A stretch of DNA of 64,000 nt from positions 1 to 64,000 of the forward strand of contig NZ_JAAOZC010000003.1 of the NCBI RefSeq assembly GCF_011761305.1, given 5' to 3'. Origin of the DNA: Sphingomonas vulcanisoli. Lineage in GTDB: Bacteria > Pseudomonadota > Alphaproteobacteria > Sphingomonadales > Sphingomonadaceae. A program made the translations under genes and the position numbers. A model generated the notes under the pieces. The model saw only the letters and a list, made by a program, of their open reading frames with translations, searched no databases and was not told the origin of the DNA. Of the stretch, positions 25,008 to 33,691 are shown one piece after another. Each line of letters begins with the position of its first letter. The stretch's first letter is position 1.

Positions 25008-25754
25008 CTATAGCGCGCTATCGATCCGTACCGTGGCGAGCAGCGGCAGCAGCGCTATCCCAACGTGCGTCGGGGTAAGCGTCAGCCGTCCACTGGCGAT
25101 GCCGCCCTCAATCATCTGGCGGCGTGCCTGGCCGAGCGGTGCGGCGGTGATTCGCGTGGCGTTGCCCGGCTCGGCGAGTGCGCTGATCCTCAGCGGCGGC
25201 AGGGGGCTGGTCTCGGCGCTCCCCTTGGCCGCGCAACTGCCGCCGTCGGCGCGGATCGACCCCACCGCCGCCGATGCCGCGCCCGCAATCCGCAGCTTCG
25301 GCAGATCGATCTGCAAAGTCGTATCGCAGGCAAAGGGCAGCGATGGGGCGAGCGCGGCGAGCAAGGCGCCGTCGCCGCGCCCCGCAAGCCCTTCGAACGC
25401 ATATCCGCCGCTGATCCGTGTGGCGCTGCCCGCGATATCGGTGCCCGTGCCGGTCAGCCGCACGTCGGCGGCATATGCGAAGCTTGCCAGACTGCGCCAC
25501 GGCGCCCAGCGCCATTGGATGCGATACGCCCCGTCGATCACCGCCTCCCCGCTCCACACCGTTCCCGCCACGGCAAAGCGGGGCGAGGGGGTGAGCGCGA
25601 AGCGCGCGGGCCAGCTGGCGATCAGCGCCACCAGATATGCGAGGACGCCGATGGCGATGAACACAGCGCTGCGGCGCGTGACGATGGGCGCGCGCTGAGA
25701 TGCGGCCGGATCGGCGGCAGCTGCTGTTAGCTCTGCGCTCAGCCCTCGCGGCAT
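25008..25754 (-). CDS. gspN: Type II secretion system protein GspN
   Basis: A 248-residue candidate for the GspN family: one N-terminal membrane helix (RRSAVFIAIGVLAYLVALI, ~27-45) and a periplasmic beta-rich domain (FAVAGTVWSGEAVIDG, IQWRWAPWRSL). The GTVWSG and W-rich segments are typical. The only ATG in a sensible position is 25754, which makes it overlap the divergent LpoA-like gene by 55 bases; a GTG at 25664 would cut into the membrane helix. The start is therefore uncertain. Confidence 0.78.
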   Translation of the reverse strand: MPRGLSAELTAAAADPAASQRAPIVTRRSAVFIAIGVLAYLVALIASWPARFALTPSPRFAVAGTVWSGEAVIDGAYRIQWRWAPWRSLASFAYAADVRLTGTGTDIAGSATRISGGYAFEGLAGRGDGALLAALAPSLPFACDTTLQIDLPKLRIAGAASAAVGSIRADGGSCAAKGSAETSPLPPLRISALAEPGNATRITAAPLGQARRQMIEGGIASGRLTLTPTHVGIALLPLLATVRIDSAL

Positions 25755-26704
25755 CGCTCGCCCCTTCGTCCTTGGCCAAAGCGGCGAAGAGCCTGCCGCC
25801 CGTCGCCCTGCTCCTGCCGTTGAGCGGCGTCCACGCCGCGCTCGGGCGCAGCATGGCGCGCGCGGCGGGGCTGGCGCAAGGGCTTGAGAAGAAAGCGCTG
25901 ATCATCCTCGATACCGGCGGCACGCCCGAAGGCGCGGGCGCTGCGGCGCGGCAGGCGCTGAAGCAGGGCGCGGGGATCGTCTTCGGTCCCTTGCTTTCGG
26001 CGGAGGCGGGCGCGGTGCTGGCGGCGGTGGGCACCCGCGTGCCGGTGGTGAGCTTCAGCAACGATCCGGCGCTGCTCGACAGCGGCCTGTTCTTGCTCGG
26101 CATCACCGCCGATCAGGCGGTGGCGCCCTTGCTCCGCTATGCGCGCGGACGCGGCGTCCGGCGCGTGGCGCTGGCGGTGGGCAGCGATTCCTGGAGCGCG
26201 CAGATCGCGGCGGCGGCGACGCGGGTGGCGGCGGCGGAGGGGCTGGAGCTGCAGCGCGGGCCGGGCAGCCAGCCCGATGCCCTGCTGGTCGGCACGATCG
26301 CCGAGGGCGCGCAGCAGGGGCCGGCGGCGCGGGCGGCCGGTGTGCAGTTGCTCGGCGCCTTCTCCGGCATCAACGGATCGCAGGAGCCACTGGCGGCGAT
26401 CGAGGGCGCGTGGCTGTCCGCGCCCGATCCCACCCGCTTCGCCGATTTCGCCGCGCGCTTCGAAGCGCAGGTCGGCGCGCCGCCGGGCGTGATCGCGGGC
26501 CTTGCGTACGATGCGGCGGGAATAGCGGTGGCGTTGCGCAAGAGCGGCGGCGAGGATCGATCCGCCTTGCTCAGTCCCACGGGCTTTCCCGGCGTCTGCG
26601 GCGCGGTGCGCTTCCGCGAAAACGGCAGCGCCGATCGCGCTATGGCTATCCTGGCGGTGGAGCAGGGCCGTTTCCGCGTCATTGTGGGTGGCGCTTCGGC
26701 TTAG
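25700..26704 (+). CDS. LpoA-like / periplasmic-binding-fold protein (penicillin-binding protein activator family)
   Basis: A 334-residue exported protein. An N-terminal RR-containing signal (DRRQLLLALRSALAASLAPS) is followed by VALLLPLSGVHAALGRSMAR, the typical opening of Leu/Ile/Val-binding-type domains found in LpoA and related proteins, and by VIAGLAYDAAGIAVALRKSG near the end. LpoA homologues activate PBP1A; a PBP1A is encoded about 21 kb away. It lacks a clear lipobox and LpoA's N-terminal TPR domain, so an activator role is inferred. Confidence 0.75.
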   Translation: MRPDRRQLLLALRSALAASLAPSSLAKAAKSLPPVALLLPLSGVHAALGRSMARAAGLAQGLEKKALIILDTGGTPEGAGAAARQALKQGAGIVFGPLLSAEAGAVLAAVGTRVPVVSFSNDPALLDSGLFLLGITADQAVAPLLRYARGRGVRRVALAVGSDSWSAQIAAAATRVAAAEGLELQRGPGSQPDALLVGTIAEGAQQGPAARAAGVQLLGAFSGINGSQEPLAAIEGAWLSAPDPTRFADFAARFEAQVGAPPGVIAGLAYDAAGIAVALRKSGGEDRSALLSPTGFPGVCGAVRFRENGSADRAMAILAVEQGRFRVIVGGASA

Positions 26705-26728
26705 GGTGGCTACAGCGCCGACTTGCGC

Positions 26729-26818
26729 TTAGCGAAACACACCCAGCGCAACCGCCGTGCCCAAAGCCAGGGCCGCAACAGCGACGATAATAGCGATGCG
26801 GCGGGTTTTGGGCGGCAT
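26729..26818 (-). CDS. 29-residue single-pass membrane microprotein
   Basis: The short frame runs from ATG (26818-26816) to TAA (26731-26729), with a Shine-Dalgarno-like GAGGGGA 8 bases upstream. The product has a basic start (MPPKTRRIA) and a hydrophobic helix (IIVAVAALALGTAVALGVF) ending in Arg. It resembles the N-terminal anchor of the haem chaperone CcmE, which also begins KxKxRR plus one helix, but no CcmE body follows. It may be a true microprotein or a fragment. Convergent with the LpoA-like gene. Confidence 0.5.
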   Translation of the reverse strand: MPPKTRRIAIIVAVAALALGTAVALGVFR

Positions 26819-27169
26819 GGTCGATTCCCCTCTTGGTTTTGCTTGCTAGCTGTCACGCAGTCACAAAACCTACAGAAGAGGGGGCTAGGTACAAGCCCGG
26901 ACGATACGCGCATTAACGACCATGCTTAGCTGACATGGTTAACGGCTCGCCGCAGCAGAGGGGCATTTTGCCGCGACAGTCGCTGCCGATACGCCATTCC
27001 GGCGCCGGAAAAGTGTGCGGAATCAACGGGTGGGGCACCTTGCATGAGCGATCCTTGCGCCTGGGAACTTTTTCGTAATTGGTGCAACGAATTGAAAAGC
27101 TTTGTTAACTTTGGTAAGCGCAAAAGCGTTCGAGCGCTGCGGGGGCGCTCTGACGGGGTGTCAGTCTCG
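26819..27169 (+). promoter_or_regulatory. AT-richer intergenic region with candidate DUF1800 promoter
   Basis: A 350-base gap without a supported gene. A possible promoter for the DUF1800-DUF1501 pair is TTGAAA (27092-27097), 17-base spacer, TAAGCG (27115-27120). An imperfect dyad at 26913-26942 pairs TTAACGACCATG with CATGGTTAA; the TTAACCAT half resembles CtrA sites known in Alphaproteobacteria. The open frame continues upstream from 27170 to 27044, but that part does not look like an exported-protein N-terminus. Confidence 0.4.
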
Positions 27170-28870
27170 ATGTTTTTTAAGCGTATGCGCGGCCCGCTGG
27201 CCGGCGGTCTGGCCTGTCTCGCGCTTGCGGCTTGCGGCGGTGGTGGCGGCGGCGCGACCCCGACCACGCCCGACAACGGCGCCGCCGCCGCGCAGGCCGC
27301 CGCGACACTGAAGGCGCAGGAAACCGATGTCTCGCGCCTCGCCAAGCAAGCCACCTTCGGCGCGACGCAGACTTTGATCGATCACATCAAATCGGTCGGC
27401 GTCAGCGCCTGGCTCGATGAGCAGTTCAGCGCGACCGGCAGCACCTATGCCGATATCGCCGCCGACAAGAAGCAGTCGGGCAGCGCCGGTTTCTGCGCGA
27501 CGACGGACAATCAGTGCAACCGCCACTATTTCTCGCGGGAGCCGGTGGCGATGCGCTTCTATGCGGATGCGCTCGGTAAGCCCGATCAACTCCGCCAGCG
27601 CGTCGCCCTCGCCCTGTCGCAGCTGATGGTCACCTCCGCGCTGGAAGTGCCCAACGCCGAGGGGCTGGCCGGTTACAACCAGATCTTCCTGGATAACGCC
27701 TTCGGCAATTTCCGCGATATCCTCGGCAAGGTCACGCTCTCCGGCTACATGGGCGATTATCTCGATATGGCGGGCAGCAACAAGAATGCCCCCAACGAGA
27801 ATTATGCGCGCGAGATGCTGCAGCTGTTCACGATGGGCCCGAACAAGCTTAACATGGATGGCACCCTCGTCACCGATTCGACCGGCGCCGCGGTCGCCAA
27901 TTATACCGCAGATGACGTCCACAATGTCGCGCTCGCGCTTACGGGCTGGACCTATGCCCGCTTCGGAGCGGCAACCGACGCCTCTTTCACCGATTATGCC
28001 GCGGCGATGGTTCCCAATGCCGCCGCTTATGCGACGACGGCGAAGACCTTCCTCGGCATCACCATCGCAGCCGGTGCGAGCCAGACCGACAGCCTCAACC
28101 AAACGCTGGACGCCGCCTTCAACAACGCCTCCACCCCGCCTTACATCGCCAAATATCTGATCCAGCAGCTCGTCACCTCCAACCCGTCCGCCGGTTATGT
28201 CGGCCGCGTCGCGGCGGTGTTCGTCAACAACGGATCGAACGTGCGCGGCGATATGAAGGCGGTGATCAAGGCGATCCTCACCGATACCGAAGCGCGCGGC
28301 GCCGCGGGCAGCGGCGACACTTACGGCAAGGTCAAGGAGCCGATCCTGCTGCTGACCGGCGTCGCCCGCGCGATCGGCATGACCAGCGACGGTTTCGTCC
28401 TCACCCAGCGCGATGCCGCGCTCGGCCAGCCGGTGTTCCAGGCGCCGTCCGTGTTCAATTTCTATCCGCCCGATTTCCCGCTGCCCGAAAGCACCACATT
28501 GGTCAGCCCGTCATCGAAGCTGCTGTCCACGGGCACCTACGTGCTCCGCAGCAACCTGGCCTATGATTGGACGGTGAGTACGCCCGCGCTCACGCGCAGC
28601 GAATTCAACGTCAACACCGCCGTCACCGGGGCGACCGGCACATCGATCGACATGACGAGCTGGGAGGCGTTCGGCACCGATATCGACAGCATGATCGATC
28701 GCATCGATCTGCTGTTCGCCAACCGCACGCTGACCGATGCGCAAAAGGCCGCGCTCAAGAGTGCCGCCACTGCGGTGACCAACACCAACGCCACGACGCA
28801 GGCGCGGATGCGCGCGCAATCGATGCTTTACGTGATGTTCTCCAGCCCGCTCTATCAGGTGGACCGCTAA
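27170..28870 (+). CDS. DUF1800 domain lipoprotein
   Basis: A 567-residue exported protein. Start ATG 27170 chosen because it yields a clean lipoprotein signal (FKRMRGPLAGGLACLALAAC, lipobox LAAC) followed by a Gly-rich spacer. DUF1800 signatures: SRLAKQATFGATQTLIDHI, YAREMLQLFTMGPNKLN, and VFQAPSVFNFYPPDFPL near the C-terminus. The family is widespread and nearly always paired with DUF1501, as here. Its biochemical function is not established. The stop overlaps the next start (TAATG), so the two are translated together. Confidence 0.88.
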   Translation: MFFKRMRGPLAGGLACLALAACGGGGGGATPTTPDNGAAAAQAAATLKAQETDVSRLAKQATFGATQTLIDHIKSVGVSAWLDEQFSATGSTYADIAADKKQSGSAGFCATTDNQCNRHYFSREPVAMRFYADALGKPDQLRQRVALALSQLMVTSALEVPNAEGLAGYNQIFLDNAFGNFRDILGKVTLSGYMGDYLDMAGSNKNAPNENYAREMLQLFTMGPNKLNMDGTLVTDSTGAAVANYTADDVHNVALALTGWTYARFGAATDASFTDYAAAMVPNAAAYATTAKTFLGITIAAGASQTDSLNQTLDAAFNNASTPPYIAKYLIQQLVTSNPSAGYVGRVAAVFVNNGSNVRGDMKAVIKAILTDTEARGAAGSGDTYGKVKEPILLLTGVARAIGMTSDGFVLTQRDAALGQPVFQAPSVFNFYPPDFPLPESTTLVSPSSKLLSTGTYVLRSNLAYDWTVSTPALTRSEFNVNTAVTGATGTSIDMTSWEAFGTDIDSMIDRIDLLFANRTLTDAQKAALKSAATAVTNTNATTQARMRAQSMLYVMFSSPLYQVDR

Positions 28871-30231
28871 TGGCTCTCGATCTTTCGCGCCGCCAGTTCG
28901 GCAAGCTGATGGCGGGCACGGGCGCAAGCGCCGCCTTCCTCCAGCTCGGCCGCACCGCGGCGATCGCCGCTCCGGTCGCGGGCTATAAGGCGATGGTCGG
29001 CATCTTCCTGTTCGGCGGCAATGACGGCTGGAACATGGTCGTGCCCAACGACGCGCGCTTCGCGGGCTATGCCGCCTCGCGGGGCACGGTGGCGCTGACG
29101 CAGAGCAGTCTCGTGCCGCTGGCGGGATCGGCCTATGGCCTCAACGCCGCACTGCAGCCGCTGCAGCAGATCTGGAACGAGGGCTCGCTCAATCTCGTGC
29201 TCAACGCGGGCACGCTCTATCAGCCGCTGACCAAGGCGCAGTATCAATCGAGCCCCCTGCTTCGCCCGGTCAATCTGATGAGCCATGCCGATGAGCAGGC
29301 GCACTGGCAGGGTCTGCGCGCGCGCGACATCAACGTCGATGGTTTCCTCGGCCGGCTCAACGATCGCGCCGCGGCGACCACGCTGCCGGGGCTGATCTCG
29401 TTCAACGGGACGCAGCTCGCGGTGCTCGGCAAGACGAGTTCGCCGCTGGTGCTGCCCTCGACGGGCACGGTCGTGCAGAATGCGGCGACGGGCAATTCGG
29501 CCGATCCGGCGGTGTTCGCGCGCAACAGCGCGATCAGCGCCTTTGCCGACGGATCGAGCTACGGCACCGTCACCAAGACGACCGGCGCCGGCATCAGCTC
29601 GGCCTATGCGCAGGCGAGCACCGCCAACACGATCCTCGCCTCCACCTCCAGCACGGTCGATCAATATTTCGTCCGGCCCGGCACCACGACGGCGCTGACC
29701 AGCGATATCTCCCGTCAGTTGCTCCGCGTCGCGCGGATGATCGAGGCGCGCTCGACGCTCGGCCAGGCGCGGCAGACCTTCTTCACCGCCCAGGGCGGCT
29801 ATGACACGCACGCCAATGAGGCGCCGACGCAGACCGCGCTCTACACCGATCTCGCCCAGGCGATGCTCGCCTTCTACAATGCGATGAAGGCGCTCGGCCT
29901 CAACGAGAATGTCACGGCCTTCACGATGAGTGATTTCGGCCGCGTCTATAAGGGCAATGCCCAGAACGGCACCGATCACGCCTGGGGCAACAACCATCTC
30001 GTCATGGGCGGCGCGCTCAAATCGAAGATGGTCTACGGCACCTATCCCTCGACCACGCTCGGCAGCAGCGACGATATCACCGGCGACGGCCGCTTCCTGC
30101 CGACGATCAGCCAGGAGCAATATCTCGGCCCGATTGCGGCCTGGCAGGGAGTGGCGAGCGCGGACATGCCCTATGTCTTCCCCAATTGGGCGACGTTCAG
30201 CGGCAATACGCTGGGTTTGTTCCAGGGCTAG
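28870..30231 (+). CDS. DUF1501 domain protein with Tat-type signal
   Basis: A 453-residue protein. An N-terminal twin-arginine motif (LSRRQFGKLMAG) and hydrophobic stretch suggest Tat export, hence folding before transport and possibly a cofactor or metal. DUF1501 signatures: MVGIFLFGGNDGWNMVVPN, LMSHADEQAHWQG, QGGYDTHANE, and TMSDFGRVYKGN with DHAWGNNHLVMGG, resembling metal-binding sulfatase/phosphatase-fold motifs. Translationally coupled to DUF1800. Substrate unknown; stop is followed at once by repeat E1. Confidence 0.88.
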   Translation: MALDLSRRQFGKLMAGTGASAAFLQLGRTAAIAAPVAGYKAMVGIFLFGGNDGWNMVVPNDARFAGYAASRGTVALTQSSLVPLAGSAYGLNAALQPLQQIWNEGSLNLVLNAGTLYQPLTKAQYQSSPLLRPVNLMSHADEQAHWQGLRARDINVDGFLGRLNDRAAATTLPGLISFNGTQLAVLGKTSSPLVLPSTGTVVQNAATGNSADPAVFARNSAISAFADGSSYGTVTKTTGAGISSAYAQASTANTILASTSSTVDQYFVRPGTTTALTSDISRQLLRVARMIEARSTLGQARQTFFTAQGGYDTHANEAPTQTALYTDLAQAMLAFYNAMKALGLNENVTAFTMSDFGRVYKGNAQNGTDHAWGNNHLVMGGALKSKMVYGTYPSTTLGSSDDITGDGRFLPTISQEQYLGPIAAWQGVASADMPYVFPNWATFSGNTLGLFQG

Positions 30232-30340
30232 CCCCTCCCCTTTAGGGGAGGGGTTGGGGTGGGGGACTCCGGCAAGATTACGAAGGACGGGGGTGTTGGG
30301 AGACCCCACCCCCAACCCCTCCCCTGAGGGGGAGGGGCTT
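30232..30340. repeat. Palindromic repeat family E (short form), copy E1
   Basis: The arms CCCCTCCCCTTTAGGGGAGG with GGTTGGGGTGGGG and CCCCACCCCCAACCCCTCCC with CTGAGGGGGAGGGG. Starts at the base after the DUF1501 stop codon. Confidence 0.88.
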
Positions 30341-30406
30341 TAGACATGCTTCCCTCCGGCAACCGCTTTGCCTAGAACCCCGCATTGCGTGCAGCTTGGG
30401 GCGGAA

Positions 30407-30967
30407 ATGACGACGTTCGATATTGTGGTGGGGCTGGTGCTGATCGGCGGCGGCGTGCTCGGTTCGCTGAGCGGCTTCGTCAAGGAAGTGCTGTCGATCC
30501 TCGCTTGGGTGCTGGCGATCTTCGCGCTCAAAATGCTGCATGCGCCGGCCAGCCGCTTCCTGGCCGAGATCGTCAATTCGTCCGGTGGCGGCGCGGTCCT
30601 CGCCTTCGTGCTGGTATTCGGGATCACCTATCTGCTCGGCAAATGGGTCGCGGCCTCGATCGGGCGGCGGACGCGGCAATCGGTGCTGGGCTCGCTCGAT
30701 CGCCTGCTCGGTGCGGGCTTCGGCGTGCTCAAGGGGCTGCTGGTCGCCACCGTCGCCTTCATGGCGACCAACCTGCTGCTCGATGTCTGGTCGGGCCGGG
30801 ATGCGGTGCGGCCCGAATGGATGCGCAAGGCCAGGACCTATCCTCTGCTGGACGCCAGCAGCCGCGCGGTCGTCCAGTTCGTCCACTATCGCCGCGGCGA
30901 CATGCCCGGCCACCAATTGCTCGATCGTACCCGCCTCGATAACGCCCAGGGCAACGGCGCGGTCTAA
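30407..30967 (+). CDS. CvpA family membrane protein
   Basis: A 186-residue inner-membrane protein with four hydrophobic segments (~7-24, 29-45, 62-82, 102-122) and the family start TFDIVVGLVLIGGGVLGSLS. Homologues are linked to colicin V production and envelope stability. Start at ATG 30407 removes 13 upstream in-frame residues with no family likeness. Followed directly by repeat A3. Confidence 0.88.
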   Translation: MTTFDIVVGLVLIGGGVLGSLSGFVKEVLSILAWVLAIFALKMLHAPASRFLAEIVNSSGGGAVLAFVLVFGITYLLGKWVAASIGRRTRQSVLGSLDRLLGAGFGVLKGLLVATVAFMATNLLLDVWSGRDAVRPEWMRKARTYPLLDASSRAVVQFVHYRRGDMPGHQLLDRTRLDNAQGNGAV

Positions 30968-30968
30968 G

Positions 30969-31085
30969 TCCTCCCCTGAAAGGGGAGGTGGCGCGCGAAG
31001 CGCGTCGGAGGGGTATCCTGCTATCGTGAGGGTGACACCCCTCCGTCATCGCTGACGCGATGCCACCTCCCCTTGCAGGGGAGGA
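30969..31085. repeat. Palindromic repeat family A, copy A3
   Basis: The arms TCCTCCCCTGAAAGGGGAGG and CCTCCCCTTGCAGGGGAGGA, with inner GTATCCTGCTATCGTGAGGG and GTGACACCCCTCCGTCATCG. Shares the GTCATCGCTGACGCGATGCC block with copy A2. Confidence 0.92.
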
Positions 31086-31133
31086 TCGACACGAACGGTT
31101 TCTATTCGGCCGCCAACGGCTACATAAGGCGGC

Positions 31134-31568
31134 ATGACGGCCGCGCTCTACAACAGCACGATCCTCCGGCTCGCCACCGCGATTCCGCATCAGGCGCGCC
31201 TGGAGCATCCCGGCGCCACCGCCGAGCGGCGCTCGCCGGTCTGCGGCAGCCGGGTGACGGTGGACGTGACGCTGGATGAAGCGGGCCGCGTCGCCGCAAT
31301 CGGCCAGCTCGTCCGCGCTTGCGCGCTGGGGCAGGCTTCGGCGGCGCTTATGGGCGAACATGCGATCGGCAAGACCGCCGCCGAGCTGGGCGAAGCGCGT
31401 GATGCACTCGGCGCCTTCCTCGCAGGGGACCGTGACGATCCCGGCGCCTGGCCCGGCCTCGAAATCTTCGCGCCGGCGCGGCCGCACAGTGCGCGCCACC
31501 CCTCGATCCGCCTCGCCTTCGAGGCGGTGACCGAAGCCGCCGAGCGCGCGGGCACGGGCGCGGCGTGA
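31134..31568 (+). CDS. NifU/IscU-like iron-sulfur scaffold family protein
   Basis: A 144-residue protein with the NifU_N fold. Cysteines occur in PVCGSRVTVDVTLDE (Cys ~37) and VRACALGQASAALMGEH (Cys ~63), the first two ligand positions of IscU. The third ligand position lies in HSARHPSIRLAFEA, where Cys is replaced, so cluster assembly by the standard three-Cys site is not possible without another ligand. The stop overlaps the GTG of the Kef-type gene. It may be a specialised carrier rather than the main scaffold. Confidence 0.8.
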   Translation: MTAALYNSTILRLATAIPHQARLEHPGATAERRSPVCGSRVTVDVTLDEAGRVAAIGQLVRACALGQASAALMGEHAIGKTAAELGEARDALGAFLAGDRDDPGAWPGLEIFAPARPHSARHPSIRLAFEAVTEAAERAGTGAA

Positions 31569-33337
31569 GCGAGAATCTGGTCCTCGATGGCGTGATCATG
31601 CTGGGCACGGCGCTGGCGCTGGTGCTGCTGTTCCGCAGGCTCGGGCTGGGCGCGACGCTGGGTTATCTCGTCGCGGGCGCGCTGATCGGGCCGTCTGGCT
31701 TCGCCCTCGTCGGCGGCGCCCAATCGAAAATGAATATCGCCGAGCTCGGCATCACCCTGCTGCTGTTCATCGCCGGGCTGGAGCTCAATCTCGCGCGGCT
31801 GTGGCGGCTGCGGCGCGATATCTTCGGTTTCGGCCTGGCGCAGGTGGCGATCTGCGGCCTCGCGCTTGCGGGGGTGGTGCTCGCCTTTGCGGGCTTCACT
31901 TATGCGGCGGCGCTGGCGATCGGCCTGCCGCTGGCGCTGTCCTCCACCGCGCAGGTGCTGCCGATGCTGCGCTCGGCGGGCCGGATGAACACGCCATTCG
32001 GCGAGCGCGCCTTTGCGATCCTGCTGTTTCAGGATGTGTCGATCGTCCCGCTGATCACGATCATCGCCGCGCTGAGCCGTGCGCCCGCTGACCCCGCGAC
32101 GCCGCCGGGATGGCTGATGGCGCTGTATACGGTGGGCGCGGTCGTCGCGCTGGTGCTGGCCGGGCGCTACCTGCTCAATCCCTTGTTCCGCTTCATCGGC
32201 GGGCTGGGCGAGCGCGAGCTGTTCGTGGCGGCGGCCTTGTTCACTGTGCTCGCCGCATCGGCGGTGATGGAATGGCTGCACCTTTCGACCGCACTCGGCG
32301 CCTTCGTCGCGGGCGTGATGCTCGCCGATTCGCCCTATCGGCATGAGCTGGAGGCGGACGTCGATCCGTTCCGCACCATATTGCTCGGCCTGTTTTTCGT
32401 TGCGGTCGGCATGATGCTCGATCTTCACGCGATCGCCGCGCGGCCTTTCTTCGTGGTGGGATTGGCGGCGGCGGTGGTGATCGTGAAGGCGGCGCTGATC
32501 TTCGGCATCGCCCGCGCCTTCGGCATCGCGACGCGCTCGGCCTTGGGTCTCGGCTTGCTGCTCAGCCAAGGCGGCGAGTTCGGCTTCGTGCTGTTTGCGC
32601 AGGCCAAGAATGCGATGCTGATCTCCGATTCGGCGGCGAGCCTGATGGGCGCGGTGGTGACACTCTCGATGGCGACCACGCCCTTCCTGATGCAGTTCGC
32701 GCGCCGCTTCTACGATCCCGACAAGGCGCCTGCGGCCAGGCGCGACGATCTCGATGGCCCGGAGAAGGCCGATCATTCGGCGGCGGTCGTCGTCGGCTAC
32801 GGGCGCTTCGGGCAGACCGTCGCGCAGATGCTGATGGGTGCGGGGATGAGCGCCACGATCATCGATAACGATGCCGAGATGATCGATATTGCCGCGAAAT
32901 TCGGGCTCAAGGTCTATTATGGCGATGGCACGCGGCTCGATCTGCTCCGCCAGGCCGGTGCGGACGAGGCCAAGGTCATCATCTTCGCCATGGACAAGGA
33001 TCAGCTGAGCCGGGAAGAACTGGAGGTGGCGCTCAAGAGCTTCCGCCAGGCCGCCATCTTCGTTCGCGCTTATGATAGGCGGGCGGTGCTGGAATATCGG
33101 GGGCTCGATGTCACGCTGACCGTGCGCGAGGTATTCGAGAGCGCGGTGCTGATGGGCCGCCGCACGCTCAAGACTTTGGGCGTGGAGGAAGGCCGCATCG
33201 CGCGCATCGAACAGGCCTATCGCGCGCGCGACAAGGAGCGGCTCACGCTCCAGGCCGACAAGGGCATCTTCTCCGACGAGGCCCGCGCCGCTTTCCATCC
33301 CCAGCAGCCGTTCGATGAAGCGGAGGCCGAGTCATGA
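31565..33337 (+). CDS. CPA2 family cation:proton antiporter with RCK domain (KefB/KefC type)
   Basis: A 590-residue membrane protein. About 12-13 hydrophobic segments (residues 5-385) contain LGYLVAGALIGPSGFALVG and LLSQGGEFGFVLF, typical of Kef potassium-efflux systems. A cytoplasmic Rossmann RCK_N domain follows: VVVGYGRFGQTVAQML with VYYGDGTRLDLL. GTG start overlaps the upstream gene; the stop overlaps the DUF423 start, giving a three-gene coupled run. In Kef systems glutathione adducts control gating; this is not shown here. Confidence 0.92.
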   Translation: MSENLVLDGVIMLGTALALVLLFRRLGLGATLGYLVAGALIGPSGFALVGGAQSKMNIAELGITLLLFIAGLELNLARLWRLRRDIFGFGLAQVAICGLALAGVVLAFAGFTYAAALAIGLPLALSSTAQVLPMLRSAGRMNTPFGERAFAILLFQDVSIVPLITIIAALSRAPADPATPPGWLMALYTVGAVVALVLAGRYLLNPLFRFIGGLGERELFVAAALFTVLAASAVMEWLHLSTALGAFVAGVMLADSPYRHELEADVDPFRTILLGLFFVAVGMMLDLHAIAARPFFVVGLAAAVVIVKAALIFGIARAFGIATRSALGLGLLLSQGGEFGFVLFAQAKNAMLISDSAASLMGAVVTLSMATTPFLMQFARRFYDPDKAPAARRDDLDGPEKADHSAAVVVGYGRFGQTVAQMLMGAGMSATIIDNDAEMIDIAAKFGLKVYYGDGTRLDLLRQAGADEAKVIIFAMDKDQLSREELEVALKSFRQAAIFVRAYDRRAVLEYRGLDVTLTVREVFESAVLMGRRTLKTLGVEEGRIARIEQAYRARDKERLTLQADKGIFSDEARAAFHPQQPFDEAEAES

Positions 33338-33672
33338 GCCGGTGGATCGCGGCGGCGGCATTCTCGGGTGCGCTGGCGGTGATGGCGGGCGCGTTCGGCG
33401 CGCATGGCGTAACGGGCCGGGCGGCGGAGTGGCTGAAGACCGGCGGCGAATATGAGGTGGTTCACGCCGTCGCGGCGATCGTCGCGGTGCGGCTGGGTGC
33501 GCGGGTTGCGGCGATGCTGCTGCTCGGCGGATCGATCCTGTTCGCGGGCACGCTGTACGCGATGGCGCTGGGTGCGCCGCTATGGCTCGGCGCGGTGACG
33601 CCCCTGGGTGGTCTGGGGATGATTGCGGGGTGGATTTGCCTGGGGATCGGAATGCTGCGGGACAAAGCTTAG
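33334..33672 (+). CDS. DUF423 (YgdD-like) small membrane protein
   Basis: A 112-residue protein with four hydrophobic helices and the family hallmarks MAGAFGAHG and EYEVVHAVAAIVAV. Function unknown in the family. Coupled to the antiporter gene by an ATGA overlap. Confidence 0.88.
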   Translation: MSRWIAAAAFSGALAVMAGAFGAHGVTGRAAEWLKTGGEYEVVHAVAAIVAVRLGARVAAMLLLGGSILFAGTLYAMALGAPLWLGAVTPLGGLGMIAGWICLGIGMLRDKA

Positions 33673-33691
33673 ATTGTGTCCGGTTTTCAAA

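Noticed and set aside
31190-33298. Long minus-strand open frame opposite the Kef-type antiporter
   Set aside because: Rich in His, Arg and Gln with no domain pattern; the plus strand encodes a well-supported transporter.
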